Of a stretch of DNA of 35,976 bases, positions 1-9,319 are shown one piece after another. The first letter of the stretch is position 1. Every line of letters begins with the position of its first letter. The notes under the pieces were generated by a model that had not been told where the DNA came from, searched no databases, and saw only the letters and a program-made list of their open reading frames with translations. Source of the DNA: Gammaproteobacteria bacterium F7 (GTDB lineage Bacteria; Pseudomonadota; Gammaproteobacteria; Pseudomonadales; IMCC2047); NCBI GenBank assembly GCA_001593685.1, contig LUKI01000024.1, positions 1 through 35,976 on the forward strand. The letters are read 5' to 3'. A program made the translations under genes and the position numbers.

Positions 1-367
1 CATCCATATTGGTTTTACCTACACACACGGCGCCAGCCTCATTGAACTTGCTGACAATGGTGGCGTCATAGGGCGCAATAAAATTATCGAGGATTTTGGA
101 CGCACAGGTGGTGCGCACGCCTTCGGTGCAGAACAAATCTTTTTGGGCGATGGGGACGCCAGTCAGGTCACTGGCATTACCAGCGGCGCGCTGCTCGTCG
201 GCCTGTTTTGCCTGAGCTAATGCGACGTCTTCGGTGACGGTGATAAAGCTGTTGTAGTTTGAGTCCAGTCGTTTGATACGGTCCAGGTAGGATTGCGTGA
301 TCTCAACACTGGAAAACTCGCCGTTGGCCAAGCCCTGGCTTAATTCGGCAATGGTTTTGTTATGCAT
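1..367 (-). CDS. gatA: Glutamyl-tRNA(Gln) amidotransferase subunit A, N-terminal part
   Basis: Amidase subunit of the GatCAB complex, which converts mischarged Glu-tRNA(Gln) (and Asp-tRNA(Asn)) to the amide form in the cytoplasm. Only the first 122 codons are present and the gene leaves the window at the left edge. The start is the ATG at 367-365, giving [20 protein letters not shown], typical of GatA. The amidase-family segment around [11 protein letters not shown] holds the catalytic-lysine region and is followed by the PYDAT and GKTNMD stretches expected of the family. It lies downstream of gatC on the same strand with an unusually long 183-nt gap. The amidase signature and the serines of the Ser-cisSer-Lys triad lie outside the window. 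Confidence 0.93.
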   Translation of the reverse strand, partial: MHNKTIAELSQGLANGEFSSVEITQSYLDRIKRLDSNYNSFITVTEDVALAQAKQADEQRAAGNASDLTGVPIAQKDLFCTEGVRTTCASKILDNFIAPYDATIVSKFNEAGAVCVGKTNMD

Positions 368-408
368 GGGGTGAGGTATCCTGCAAATCAATCTTTAAAA
401 TTTGTGGG

Positions 409-431
409 TAAAGCGCTTTAAGCACTGTGCT
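409..431. repeat. Palindrome and adjacent dyad in gatC-gatA spacer
   Basis: The 183-nt gatC-gatA gap contains a perfect 12-bp palindrome TAAAGCGCTTTA (409-420), followed at once by the dyad AGCAC-T-GTGCT (421-431). A 10-bp core, TAAAGCGCTT, recurs at 9002-9011 upstream of the sensor kinase gene. It could be an operator or a small RNA hairpin. There is no U-tract, so it is not a clear terminator. Confidence 0.35.
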
Positions 432-550
432 AGTTTTGCGAAAGCAGGGAAGCGGTGCGCGGAAAGCCGCAGTGTATATGGAAATACATGCAGGTATGGG
501 CACGCAGCTGGCGCCGTTATCGTCAAAATAGCACATTTTTTAAGTGTCTT

Positions 551-838
551 TTAGTCGATAACCTTAGGGACTAAATAGAGGCCATTTTCGGTAGCGGGAG
601 CGATTTTTTGGAAATGATCACGCTGATTAGTTTCGGTGACTTGGTCGGCACGTAGTCGCTGAGTGGCATCCATCGGGTGAGCCATTGGCTCGATGCCTGT
701 GGTGTCTACGGCCTGCATTTGGTCAGCCAGAGAAATGATATTGGCGAGATCCTGAGTAAAATCTTCAATATCGTTGTCATCGATGCCCAAACGGGCCAGA
801 TGGGCAGCATTTAATACGTCGTTTCGTTCGATACTCAT
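551..838 (-). CDS. gatC: Glutamyl-tRNA(Gln) amidotransferase subunit C
   Basis: Small 95-residue structural subunit of GatCAB that wraps around GatA and stabilises the complex. The N-terminal part ([19 protein letters not shown]) and the central EPMAHP segment at about residues 50-55 are characteristic of GatC. The length is normal. The gene is divergent from mreB, and the shared 204-nt intergenic region must carry both promoters. gatC-gatA-gatB divergent from mreB is the order known in Pseudomonas. Confidence 0.95.
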   Translation of the reverse strand: MSIERNDVLNAAHLARLGIDDNDIEDFTQDLANIISLADQMQAVDTTGIEPMAHPMDATQRLRADQVTETNQRDHFQKIAPATENGLYLVPKVID

Positions 839-1036
839 GAGGGAATTCCGTCACAGTTTTGTCAGGTTTTTCGCCAGCCGCTGGAGAGGTACATGTCGGC
901 CCGAGGCAAAAGTGCTAAAACTAACACATTTCTGCCTTGCTCTGAATCCCCAGCGTTGATACATTTGCCAACTTATTGCGCCCCGTTGAATAATGACTTT
1001 TTTAGGGGACTGTTAAACAAGGAAGCCACGAGCTAA

Positions 1037-2083
<1,047 letters not shown>

Positions 2084-2106
2084 CGGGCTATTAAGTAAGC
2101 TCAGCG

Positions 2107-2136
2107 AAAGCCGCTTCCAAATGAAGCGGCTTTTTT
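2107..2136 (+). terminator. Rho-independent terminator after mreB
   Basis: Stem AAAGCCGCTTC (2107-2117) pairs perfectly with GAAGCGGCTTT (2123-2133) around a 5-nt loop, and the T-run extends to 2136. It separates mreB from mreC. Confidence 0.9.
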
Positions 2137-2289
2137 ATGGTTGGGTGTTTTGATGAGGAAAACCCATGACGCCTTTGTGCAAATCAGAGGAAAAAGAAAA
2201 TTTTAGTCATTTTTACTCGAGACTTGTTTTGCATAAAGGTCACAATGGTACACTTGCGCTTTGTTAATACCATAAGCTCAATTTTGGTC

Positions 2290-2305
2290 AGGAAATACCG
2301 CCATT
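2290..2305 (+). promoter_or_regulatory. Ribosome-binding site deciding the mreC ATT start
   Basis: AGGAAA at 2290-2295 lies 7 nt before ATT at 2303-2305. No Shine-Dalgarno-like sequence precedes the alternative ATG at 2345 (the bases just before it read GGCCTGCGC). This supports the rare initiation codon. Confidence 0.6.
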
Positions 2306-3184
2306 AAATCAATATTTATCAAAGATTCGGATATCGGCCTGCGCATGCTGGTGCTGACAGTTATCTCGTTGCTGCTGATTTTTACCGATTATAAATTCCG
2401 TGAGATGGATGTGGTGCGCTCTGGTTTGACCACGATGGTTTCGCCTATTCAGTATGTTGTTGATATTCCGCCGCGTATGCTGGATTGGTTGAATCGCACG
2501 ACGGCCGACTATCAAGTACTGCTGGATGAGAATGATGAGCTGCGCGGGCAGTCACTTGTGTTACAGCGAAAGTTGCAAAAAATGACGGCGCTGACGGCCG
2601 AAAATATTCGCTTGAGAGAGTTGCTTAACAGCGCCGAAAAAATTGATGAAGAGGTCAAGCTTGCTCAAGTGGTTGGTGTTGATCCAGACCCCTTTAGCCA
2701 TGAGCTGTTGATTAACAAGGGCAGCGTTGATGGTGTTCGCGTTGGTCAGCCATTGGTTGATGCCAGTGGCGTTATGGGGCAAGTGCTTTCAACCAGCCGC
2801 TTCTCTAGTCGAGTGTTGTTGTTAACGGACTCACGGCATGCGATTCCGGTACAAATAAACCGTAATGGTGTTCGGGCTATTGCTGCCGGAACGGGATTGA
2901 TTGGCGAGTTACAGCTTATGCATTTGCCTGATACGGCTGACATTGTGGAAGGTGACTTGCTTATTACTTCCGGTTTGGGTGGACGCTTTCCGTATGGCTA
3001 TCCTGTTGCTACCGTGGGGGCTGTGGAGCATGATCCGGGGCAACCCTTTGCCAGTATTCAGGTTCACCCCAGTGCTCAGTTAACTCGCAGTCGACAGGTG
3101 TTGTTGTTGTCCACGCGGGAACAAGAGCGGGTTGAGGCTGAGGTCTCCGCTGAAGAATTAGAAACGACAGCGGAGGCGTTGTAA
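2303..3184 (+). CDS. mreC: Rod-shape-determining protein MreC (apparent ATT start)
   Basis: Bitopic inner-membrane protein of the elongasome whose periplasmic domain scaffolds PBP2. A transmembrane helix lies near residues 14-29, followed by a coiled coil at about 55-100 (LDENDELRGQSLVLQRKLQK) and the two beta-rich MreC domains (PFSHELLINKGSVDGVRVGQ). The first ATG is at 2345, but it lacks a ribosome-binding site and would remove the conserved cytoplasmic leader. The frame is open upstream to 2276 with no ATG, GTG or TTG. ATT at 2303 is preceded at 7 nt by AGGAAA (2290-2295) and gives a typical MreC N-terminus, MKSIFIKDSDIGLRM, of 293 residues in total. The gene is certain. The start is inference. 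Confidence 0.9.
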   Translation: MKSIFIKDSDIGLRMLVLTVISLLLIFTDYKFREMDVVRSGLTTMVSPIQYVVDIPPRMLDWLNRTTADYQVLLDENDELRGQSLVLQRKLQKMTALTAENIRLRELLNSAEKIDEEVKLAQVVGVDPDPFSHELLINKGSVDGVRVGQPLVDASGVMGQVLSTSRFSSRVLLLTDSRHAIPVQINRNGVRAIAAGTGLIGELQLMHLPDTADIVEGDLLITSGLGGRFPYGYPVATVGAVEHDPGQPFASIQVHPSAQLTRSRQVLLLSTREQERVEAEVSAEELETTAEAL

Positions 3185-3186
3185 TT

Positions 3187-3669
3187 ATGGCCACATCTCG
3201 TGCTAATTGGGTTATTTATGTGACGCTGTTGATTGCGCTCATGCTCAGTGCGTTACCGCTGCCGGAAGCGCTGCAATGGTGGCGACCTGAGTGGGTGCCG
3301 CTGGTCCTGCTTTACTGGATTGTTGCTTTGCCTGCCCGGGTGGGGTTAGGGACGGCTTGGGTGCTGGGTATTTTATTGGATGTGCTTGAGGGAAGTTTGT
3401 TGGGTTTGAACGCCTTGGCGTTGACCGTGGTGGCCTATGTGATGTTGTTGGTTTATCAGCGGGTGCGGATGTTTAGCTGGTTACAGCAATGGCTATTTGT
3501 ATTTGCGTTAGTCGCCCTTTATCAATTGATTGTTCATTGGGTCAAGGGCACCTTTGGTGCGGCGACGCTGTCTCTGATGTTCCTGATGCCTGCGCTGGTT
3601 AGTGCTGTTTTGTGGCCAGCGTTATTTATGCTGCTGCGTGGTGTTCGGCGCGGCTTCAATGTGCTTTAG
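3187..3669 (+). CDS. mreD: Rod-shape-determining protein MreD
   Basis: Small polytopic inner-membrane protein (160 residues, about five hydrophobic segments) that works with MreC in the elongasome. The family signature region GLGTAWVLGILLDVLEGSLL lies near residues 53-72. The start ATG at 3187 follows the mreC stop by 2 nt and has GGAGG at 3173-3177 inside the end of mreC, so mreC and mreD are translationally close and co-transcribed. The length is normal. Confidence 0.93.
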   Translation: MATSRANWVIYVTLLIALMLSALPLPEALQWWRPEWVPLVLLYWIVALPARVGLGTAWVLGILLDVLEGSLLGLNALALTVVAYVMLLVYQRVRMFSWLQQWLFVFALVALYQLIVHWVKGTFGAATLSLMFLMPALVSAVLWPALFMLLRGVRRGFNVL

Positions 3670-3728
3670 AGAATTCGCATCATTCTGTTTAAGGTTTTTT
3701 ACACGTATTTCCTCTTCGAGCTACTGAC

Positions 3729-4337
3729 ATGACATTTTACCTTGCCTCAACCTCGCCGCGCCGACATGAGTTGCTCACCCAAATGGGCGTTTTTTTCGAT
3801 GTGCTTAATGTTGAGGTTGATGAGACTCTGCTGGGCGGTGAATCTCCTGAGGATTATGTACAGCGAGTCGCCTTGGAGAAAGCGCAGGCCGGATTGGACG
3901 CGCTGCCGAACGATCCTCAGGCCGTTGTGCTGGGGGGAGATACCTCGGTAATTTGTGAGGGAGAGGTATTTGGTAAGCCAGAAAATAAAGCGCATGCGCT
4001 TGAGATGTTAATGGCGCTGTCAGGCCGGGAGCATCAAGTGTATTCGGCTGTTTCTGTCGTTGACTCAACGCGCCAGGAGACCCGTTTAGTTAAAACGAAG
4101 GTGCGCTTCAAGACGCTTACCCTGACAGAGTGCGAAAATTACTGGCAAACCGGAGAGCCGCTGGGCAAAGCGGGAGGGTATGCCATACAGGGGCTAGGCT
4201 CGGTCCTTGTAACGGGGATTGATGGCAGCTATACGGGCGTGGTTGGTCTGCCCGTGGCTGAAACAGCACAGTTATTGAGTGTGTTTGGTGTGCCAATCTG
4301 GCGTGGGCTAGGGCCTGACGAGGTTAGCTCCCGCTAA
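3729..4337 (+). CDS. maf: Maf-family nucleoside triphosphate pyrophosphatase (dTTP/UTP type)
   Basis: House-cleaning pyrophosphatase hydrolysing dTTP/UTP or modified nucleotides to monophosphates. The 202-residue protein begins with the Maf signature LASTSPRRHELL. It has the acidic VLGGDTSVICEG motif near residues 66-77 (GGDT where GADT is commoner), the KTKVRFKTLT segment and the GKAGGYAIQGLGS motif. The gene follows mreD by 59 nt as the last gene of the mre cluster. Its stop at 4337 overlaps by 14 nt the 3' end of the convergent PAS/GGDEF/EAL gene. In relatives rng follows directly. Here a 20-kb block intervenes. Confidence 0.95.
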   Translation: MTFYLASTSPRRHELLTQMGVFFDVLNVEVDETLLGGESPEDYVQRVALEKAQAGLDALPNDPQAVVLGGDTSVICEGEVFGKPENKAHALEMLMALSGREHQVYSAVSVVDSTRQETRLVKTKVRFKTLTLTECENYWQTGEPLGKAGGYAIQGLGSVLVTGIDGSYTGVVGLPVAETAQLLSVFGVPIWRGLGPDEVSSR

Positions 4338-6411
4338 TTTCTCTGCCCTGTAAATAGTCAAAGCCAGAGGTTTTAATGGCGAGGCTTATTTCCGGTGTGT
4401 CTACGCCCTCAGCGATGACGTTGATGTCAAGCGCGTGGTAGCAGGCAATCATGGCGTTATAAGCCTTGAGATTGGTTTGGTTGGGCGGCTCGGCGGTTAG
4501 GTCCAGTTTGATAGCCTGAATGCCCGGTAGCTTTAACAATTCGGCGTAGGGTGCTTCCGGACGAATCCCCGAGGCTGCGATGCCGATATTGTTTTGTTGC
4601 AGTTGCTGAAGTGCTTGCAAACCCTGCTGGTCGATAGAGTTTAGCAGTTTATCATCGATGTCGATAATAAAGCGTGTTGCTTTGTTATCGTCGTTTTGAA
4701 GTGACGATAGCGTGTGAATGCTATCGGCTAGCAGCTCGCCATTGAGTATGCATTCTCCGAGGCCGTGTAGGTAGATCTGGCCTTTATCGGGTAATGTGGC
4801 GATTAACTCGCCAATATCTCTAAGCACTAATTTCCCCAGTTGGTGGATTAATGCTTCATCGTGAATATGTTGATAAAAATTTTCCGCCAGCAGTGTGCCT
4901 CGTCTGGGGTGTTGCCAAGCAATTTTTATCTCATGAGCCTGATTATTACTACCGGCTGCTGCTTTTAAGGGTTGGCAGATAAGTTTCAATTGCTCTTTGT
5001 CGATGGCTTTGAGCAGCTCTGTTTCAGTGCCCAGAATCGAAGCCATGCGAATATTCATTTCATCATCGGCGAACTCAATGCGATTGCCGCCCAGCTCTTT
5101 TGCCTGCACAGCTGCGCGGTTGGCTTCGCCGAGAATGTCCGAGTTACTCGTGTGATGTTTATACTGGGCGACACCGATGCTGACTTTTGTGTATAGCGTG
5201 CTTTGTTCTAGTTTAAGTGGTGCGCTGAGGCAGCTTAAAATGGAGCGTACAGTCCGGCTGGTGTTGTTGCCAACACTTTTGCAGCGCTCTATAAGAATGC
5301 CAAATTCGCTGTTACCAAGGCGGCAAATAGTTGTCGATGGCAATAAAATAGCGTTCAAGCGTGCGGCCACTTCCTTGTCGACTTCGTCATTTTGGGTGGC
5401 GTTGCTTTCTTCGCCGGGGTTGCTGTGCTGGCTTATTTTTGCAACTAAAACACTGAACTCCCGGTAAGGTTGTTCCTGACCTAACTCGATGGCATGTTGA
5501 ATGCGGTTAAGGAAGAGGTGTTGAGTTGCGAGGCCTGTAAAGGGGTCAAATAGACTGTCACGTTCTATGCGCAGGGACTGCCGCTTGTTGTCAGTAATGT
5601 CGGTGATTAGACCTTCTAGTCCCAGCAGTTCGCCATTTGCTGAATAATTTCCAAGGCCACGTTCCCAGACCCATTTTTCTTCACCTGACTTTGTGACAAT
5701 ACGGTAGGTGAGTTCAAAAGGTTGCTGGTTTTGTACTGCCGACTGAATCGTCATCCACACGTATTCGCGTGCTTCAGGGTGAATGATATCGCTCCAGGCC
5801 TTTGTGTTATTGACGATTTCTTCAGACTCGTATCCGGTCAGTGTTGCGCTGCCGGCGCTGACAAACTCCATGGTCCAGTCACGGTTGTTGCGGCAACGAT
5901 AGGTCATGCCGGGGATGTTACTAATCAGTGAAAAAAGTGCGCGATATTGCGCCAATTGGCGCTCATTCTCAGACTTCTCGGCTGATATATCCGTTAGAGT
6001 GCCAACCAGTACAAATGTCCGCGTATCGCCATTTGGCAGTACGCCTGCTCGCATTTCCATCCAGCGAGATTCATTGTTGCGGGTAATGATTCGAATGGAG
6101 GCGGATAAGTTCTGCGGCTGCCCTTTGCTGATACGGCGCAGGTACTCTCGGCAGCTATTATGGTCCTGGGGGTGGATGTATGATAGCCAGCTTTTCCCCA
6201 GGCAATCTTCGACCTTATAGTGAGTGTAGTCTCCCCACTTTTTGTTGAGAAACAGCCACTGACCGGCAGAGTTGATTTTGAAAACCACCTCTTGGAGATT
6301 GTCCAGTTTATTCAGCTGCCCGTCGTTATGGCCTGAAAGCCCAGATACGGTAGGCTCAATCACGCTGGGCTTATTTATCCAATTGCCAAAAAAGTCGATG
6401 ATTTGAGACAT
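4324..6411 (-). CDS. PAS-PAS protein with degenerate GGDEF and EAL domains
   Basis: Cytoplasmic signalling protein of 695 residues with no membrane segment. Two PAS/PAC modules occupy about 36-140 and 155-278, each ending in a typical PAC tail (GTLTDIS, GLITDIT). A GGDEF-like domain spans about 285-445 and an EAL-like domain about 455-695. The cyclase signature reads GNSEF (366-370) instead of GGDEF. The EAL signature reads EIK (494-496, Glu kept, following Arg lost). The DDFGTGYSSL metal-binding segment is replaced by an ASGIRPEAPY stretch. The C-terminus is short, ending YLQGREISGS. I infer that neither activity remains and that it acts as a PAS-controlled binding or adaptor module. It lies 131 nt downstream of the response regulator gene on the same strand, so the three genes may form one operon. 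Confidence 0.85.
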   Translation of the reverse strand: MSQIIDFFGNWINKPSVIEPTVSGLSGHNDGQLNKLDNLQEVVFKINSAGQWLFLNKKWGDYTHYKVEDCLGKSWLSYIHPQDHNSCREYLRRISKGQPQNLSASIRIITRNNESRWMEMRAGVLPNGDTRTFVLVGTLTDISAEKSENERQLAQYRALFSLISNIPGMTYRCRNNRDWTMEFVSAGSATLTGYESEEIVNNTKAWSDIIHPEAREYVWMTIQSAVQNQQPFELTYRIVTKSGEEKWVWERGLGNYSANGELLGLEGLITDITDNKRQSLRIERDSLFDPFTGLATQHLFLNRIQHAIELGQEQPYREFSVLVAKISQHSNPGEESNATQNDEVDKEVAARLNAILLPSTTICRLGNSEFGILIERCKSVGNNTSRTVRSILSCLSAPLKLEQSTLYTKVSIGVAQYKHHTSNSDILGEANRAAVQAKELGGNRIEFADDEMNIRMASILGTETELLKAIDKEQLKLICQPLKAAAGSNNQAHEIKIAWQHPRRGTLLAENFYQHIHDEALIHQLGKLVLRDIGELIATLPDKGQIYLHGLGECILNGELLADSIHTLSSLQNDDNKATRFIIDIDDKLLNSIDQQGLQALQQLQQNNIGIAASGIRPEAPYAELLKLPGIQAIKLDLTAEPPNQTNLKAYNAMIACYHALDINVIAEGVDTPEISLAIKTSGFDYLQGREISGS

Positions 6412-6542
6412 ATTTCTCGATTAAGTGTGGTAAATGGCTTATTTAGCTATATTACTCGTTTGTTTGGGGTGCGCTATTGGGCGGCGGCGGTATCCCTTCC
6501 GGGGTACTGGACGCTGGTTGCCGTCACTTTTGTCGTTAAGGG

Positions 6543-7196
6543 TTAGCTGTTATCTTGGTTCTCTAGCGCCCAGACCGCAGCCTCAATGCGTGATTTGAGG
6601 TTGAGTTTTCGAAGCAGGTTTTTAACATGCACTTTTACCGTGCCATCGGTGATGCCCAGCTCGTTAGCGATGACCTTATTGCTTTTACAGGCGGCTAGCA
6701 AATCCAGAATGTCGCGCTCACGGGCAGTCAGCAGGTTTTTGCTGGACGGTGGTGTCGGTTTGTTTTCGCGCAGTGCGTGGGTCACAATTTGAACCAGCTC
6801 ATCATCCAGTACACTTTTGCCGGTTGCCGCTAAGCGTAGCTTTTCCATCAGGTCCTCGGGTTCGCAATCTTTAAGCAGGTATCCGTCAGCGCCTGCTTTC
6901 ATTGCGGCAAGGATATCTTTTTCATGATTGGATACAGTGAAAATCACGACCACAGCGGTGATGCCTCGAGCACGCAACTCAGTTAGCGCTTCGATGCCAT
7001 TCATTTCCTTCATATTGAGATCCATGAGAATGACATCTGGATTGAGTTGCTCTGCTAGAGCGATGCCGTCCTTCGCGTTAGATGCTTCACCGGCCAGAGT
7101 GAAGTGCTTGTCGTCCTCAACAAGTTGAGCAACCCCTTTGCGAAACAGGGGGTGATCGTCCACTAAAATAATGGAGTGTGCCGTGCTATTTGTCAT
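6543..7196 (-). CDS. NarL/FixJ-type response regulator
   Basis: DNA-binding response regulator of 217 residues. The receiver domain (about 8-125) has the acidic pair DD at 13-14, the phospho-acceptor Asp at 59 (ILMDLNMKEMNG), a Thr in VIFTVSNH and the conserved Lys in YLLKD. The LuxR/GerE helix-turn-helix (about 150-212) reads LTARERDILDLLAACKSNK then a VKVHVKNLLRKL recognition-helix region. The gene follows its kinase by 25 nt, so the two are a cognate pair. The divergent torF promoter with its phased repeats is a plausible target, which is inference. It resembles NarL/UhpA regulators but I cannot name the signal. Confidence 0.93.
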   Translation of the reverse strand: MTNSTAHSIILVDDHPLFRKGVAQLVEDDKHFTLAGEASNAKDGIALAEQLNPDVILMDLNMKEMNGIEALTELRARGITAVVVIFTVSNHEKDILAAMKAGADGYLLKDCEPEDLMEKLRLAATGKSVLDDELVQIVTHALRENKPTPPSSKNLLTARERDILDLLAACKSNKVIANELGITDGTVKVHVKNLLRKLNLKSRIEAAVWALENQDNS

Positions 7197-7221
7197 TTTT
7201 ACCTCAGAGTTTAGCGGTGCA

Positions 7222-8913
7222 TTACAGGTTGTTTGACTTATTTTTGACGCTTTGAAAGGTCACTAAAACACGGGTGCCCTGTTTTTCGCGCTCTTCCATT
7301 TCGAGCGTGCCGCCAATACTGCGCGTGCGCTCTTGCATGATAATCAAGCCGTGGTGGTTCTCTCTGTCGCCAGCGGGGCCAAGTCCGATCCCGTCGTCAT
7401 CAACCGACATACGCACCTTTCCATCGTGATCGCGCAATAATGTCACTTTGGTGTATTGAGCGTGGGAGTGGCGAACAACGTTTGATAATGCTTCGCGCAT
7501 AATATGCAGCAGTTGCATTTCTTCTGCAACACTCAGCTCGCCGTCTGGCAGACGATTGTCCAATTCAAAAACGATAGAGCAACGTTTTTCAAACTCTTTG
7601 ATAGAGTCCTCAATTGCTTGAGCAAAACTGTTGCCATCCATGGTAAGGCGAAAAGTTGTCAGTAACTCGCGCAGGTGACGATAGGCGATACTGATGCTCT
7701 CGCGTAATTCTTGAACGGCCAGGTCGATTTGAACCAGGCTGCTATCAGGTGGTGTTTTGTCGCTATTAACAAGTGATTGAAGGCGGCTGGCCTGAATCTT
7801 CAGGTAAGACAGAGACTGGGCTATAGAGTCGTGTAGTTCGCGTGCGATGGTGGCGCGTTCTTCGTATTGCACGTTTCGTAGCTTGTGTTTAAAAAACTGC
7901 GAAATGTGAATCATGCTGGCCAGTAGTTCTGCATGATCAGTGAGTAGCCGGGTATGGCTGTCATCAAGCTCTGTATGGCTGTCGGTTTTTAACAGTAATA
8001 ACGCACTGGCATTGTTCTCAGAATCATAGGGGAGATGGACAGCCACCATCTTATAATTACCGCAATAGGTTGCTACGTAAATAGAATGGTGCTGAGATTT
8101 CAGTTGAACAAAGCTATGAGGGAAATCGGCTGTTGATGACAGATACAGCTCCTGTTCGTTAATAAATGTACAAACCAGTAGGTTTGGTAAGGGACTGGCT
8201 TCATGGTAAAGAAAGACGGCGCTTGATGATGCGTTGACTGTTTTTTCGATTTCACTGAGTAGCGTTTTTAACGGCTCTAATGATTCTGGGTTCTCTATCA
8301 GGTTGGGTAGTGTTCTATGCAGTAGTGTGCTGTCTTCAGGTAGCGCATGCTGATTGTCATTGCTTTTGTCGTTTTGGGTAGGCTTGCTCGTTTGGGCTGT
8401 AGTTTTATCTCTGCTTATATATAGATAGACAAACAGTACAACTAATAAAGCCAATACAATCGAGGACAGCAGGCGGCTGCGCTGATGAGTGTTTGTGTAA
8501 GCGTGCTTGTAAGCCTTTTGTAGGTCGGTTTGCAGGTGTGTGATGAGCAAGAGTGCCGGTATGTCTTCCTGCTCGTTTTTATTATTGAGTGTGGCGAGTA
8601 GGGTCGGTGAAACCTTGTCTTGCCAATAGTCGTAAATATCTTTGCCTGGGATATTTAATACGTTTAATGCTGCCAGCTCTTTAAGAGCGTTATGCAGGGT
8701 CGTCTGGTCACTGGCAATTTGCTGTGGTGTATTTAAGGCCTGTGGTGCAACAAGTGTGCGAATAAGCTCCGAGCACACATTTTGAGCGTCAATAAATAGC
8801 CCTGAATACTCGCTCTGCTGTTTATAGAGCAGGCCGTTGACGCCGAGAAACACTAAAATAATGAATCCGCTAAAAAAAAATTTAAAATTATTTTGACGCT
8901 GGGAAGTGCCCAT
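7222..8913 (-). CDS. NarX-like membrane sensor histidine kinase (HisKA_3 family)
   Basis: Membrane histidine kinase of 563 residues. TM1 is at about 11-30, a roughly 118-residue periplasmic sensor region of helical character spans 31-148, and TM2 is at about 149-167. A GAF-like cytoplasmic domain (about 200-340) follows. The dimerisation/phosphoacceptor helix ARELHDSIAQSLSYLKIQ has His361. The ATPase domain shows the N-box EALSNVVRHSHA, the G1 box DDDGIGLG and a G2 region with HHGLIIMQERTRSIGG. It is the first gene of the minus-strand set kinase-regulator-PAS protein and is divergent from torF. The periplasmic domain lacks a clear NarX P-box, so the ligand is unknown. An amine or N-oxide is only a contextual guess. 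Confidence 0.93.
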   Translation of the reverse strand: MGTSQRQNNFKFFFSGFIILVFLGVNGLLYKQQSEYSGLFIDAQNVCSELIRTLVAPQALNTPQQIASDQTTLHNALKELAALNVLNIPGKDIYDYWQDKVSPTLLATLNNKNEQEDIPALLLITHLQTDLQKAYKHAYTNTHQRSRLLSSIVLALLVVLFVYLYISRDKTTAQTSKPTQNDKSNDNQHALPEDSTLLHRTLPNLIENPESLEPLKTLLSEIEKTVNASSSAVFLYHEASPLPNLLVCTFINEQELYLSSTADFPHSFVQLKSQHHSIYVATYCGNYKMVAVHLPYDSENNASALLLLKTDSHTELDDSHTRLLTDHAELLASMIHISQFFKHKLRNVQYEERATIARELHDSIAQSLSYLKIQASRLQSLVNSDKTPPDSSLVQIDLAVQELRESISIAYRHLRELLTTFRLTMDGNSFAQAIEDSIKEFEKRCSIVFELDNRLPDGELSVAEEMQLLHIMREALSNVVRHSHAQYTKVTLLRDHDGKVRMSVDDDGIGLGPAGDRENHHGLIIMQERTRSIGGTLEMEEREKQGTRVLVTFQSVKNKSNNL

Positions 8914-9189
8914 AAATGCTGTACTTCTAGTTTGGAAGATTTTTCTTGTGCTGTTTGTAAGTGATTGTATTGAAAATAAAAAAACTTCAAATTCAACAGG
9001 TTAAAGCGCTTAGTTCATAGTATGTTTATATTTGTGTGGGTGAAGCATAACGTCTGATTCGGCTGTTTTGCCAGCAGTTTTTTCTGGACAAGCGATGTGA
9101 ATTCACTATTCTTATCTTCAAACCATTGCTGGGAATGTTTCGTAACCAGCTGTAATTGTTGGTTTTTGGGGGTAAGCAGAGTGAGACCG

Positions 9190-9240
9190 CTTACCGTAGA
9201 TAAAAGTTCTTTACCATGGTGAGAGATTTATTTACCATGG
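9190..9240 (+). repeat. Three phased TTACC direct repeats upstream of torF
   Basis: CTTACCGTAG (9190-9199), TTTACCATGG (9210-9219) and TTTACCATGG (9231-9240) place TTACC at 9191, 9211 and 9232. The 20- and 21-bp steps equal two helical turns each, so a protein would see all three on one face. The second copy is part of a near-dyad, TTACCATGGTGA. The arrangement suits an activator such as the divergently encoded NarL-type regulator (inference). Confidence 0.55.
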
Positions 9241-9244
9241 CGGG

Positions 9245-9260
9245 GTTGAAAATTTTCAAC
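9245..9260. promoter_or_regulatory. Perfect 16-bp palindrome before torF
   Basis: GTTGAAAATTTTCAAC is a perfect inverted repeat 60 nt before the torF start, just after the phased repeats. It could be an operator or part of the core promoter region. Confidence 0.45.
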
Positions 9261-9319
9261 GCCTAGGGGAAATAGTTTTTTAAGGTTTGGAAGTAAATCA
9301 AAACGAGGAGATTTATATA

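Larger units (their letters stand above)
8914..9319. promoter_or_regulatory. Divergent regulatory region between kinase gene and torF
   Basis: This 406-nt gene-free stretch must hold promoters for both directions. Visible elements are TAAAGCGCTT at 9002-9011, the palindrome GTGAATTCAC at 9097-9106, three phased TTACC repeats at 9190-9240 and a perfect 16-bp palindrome at 9245-9260. It is AT-rich. I could not assign convincing -35/-10 pairs. Confidence 0.6.

Noticed and set aside
6470-6520. Hairpin GTATCCC/GGGGTAC in the regulator to PAS-protein gap
   Set aside because: Short 7-bp stem, with no U-tract on the minus strand, so not supported as a terminator.
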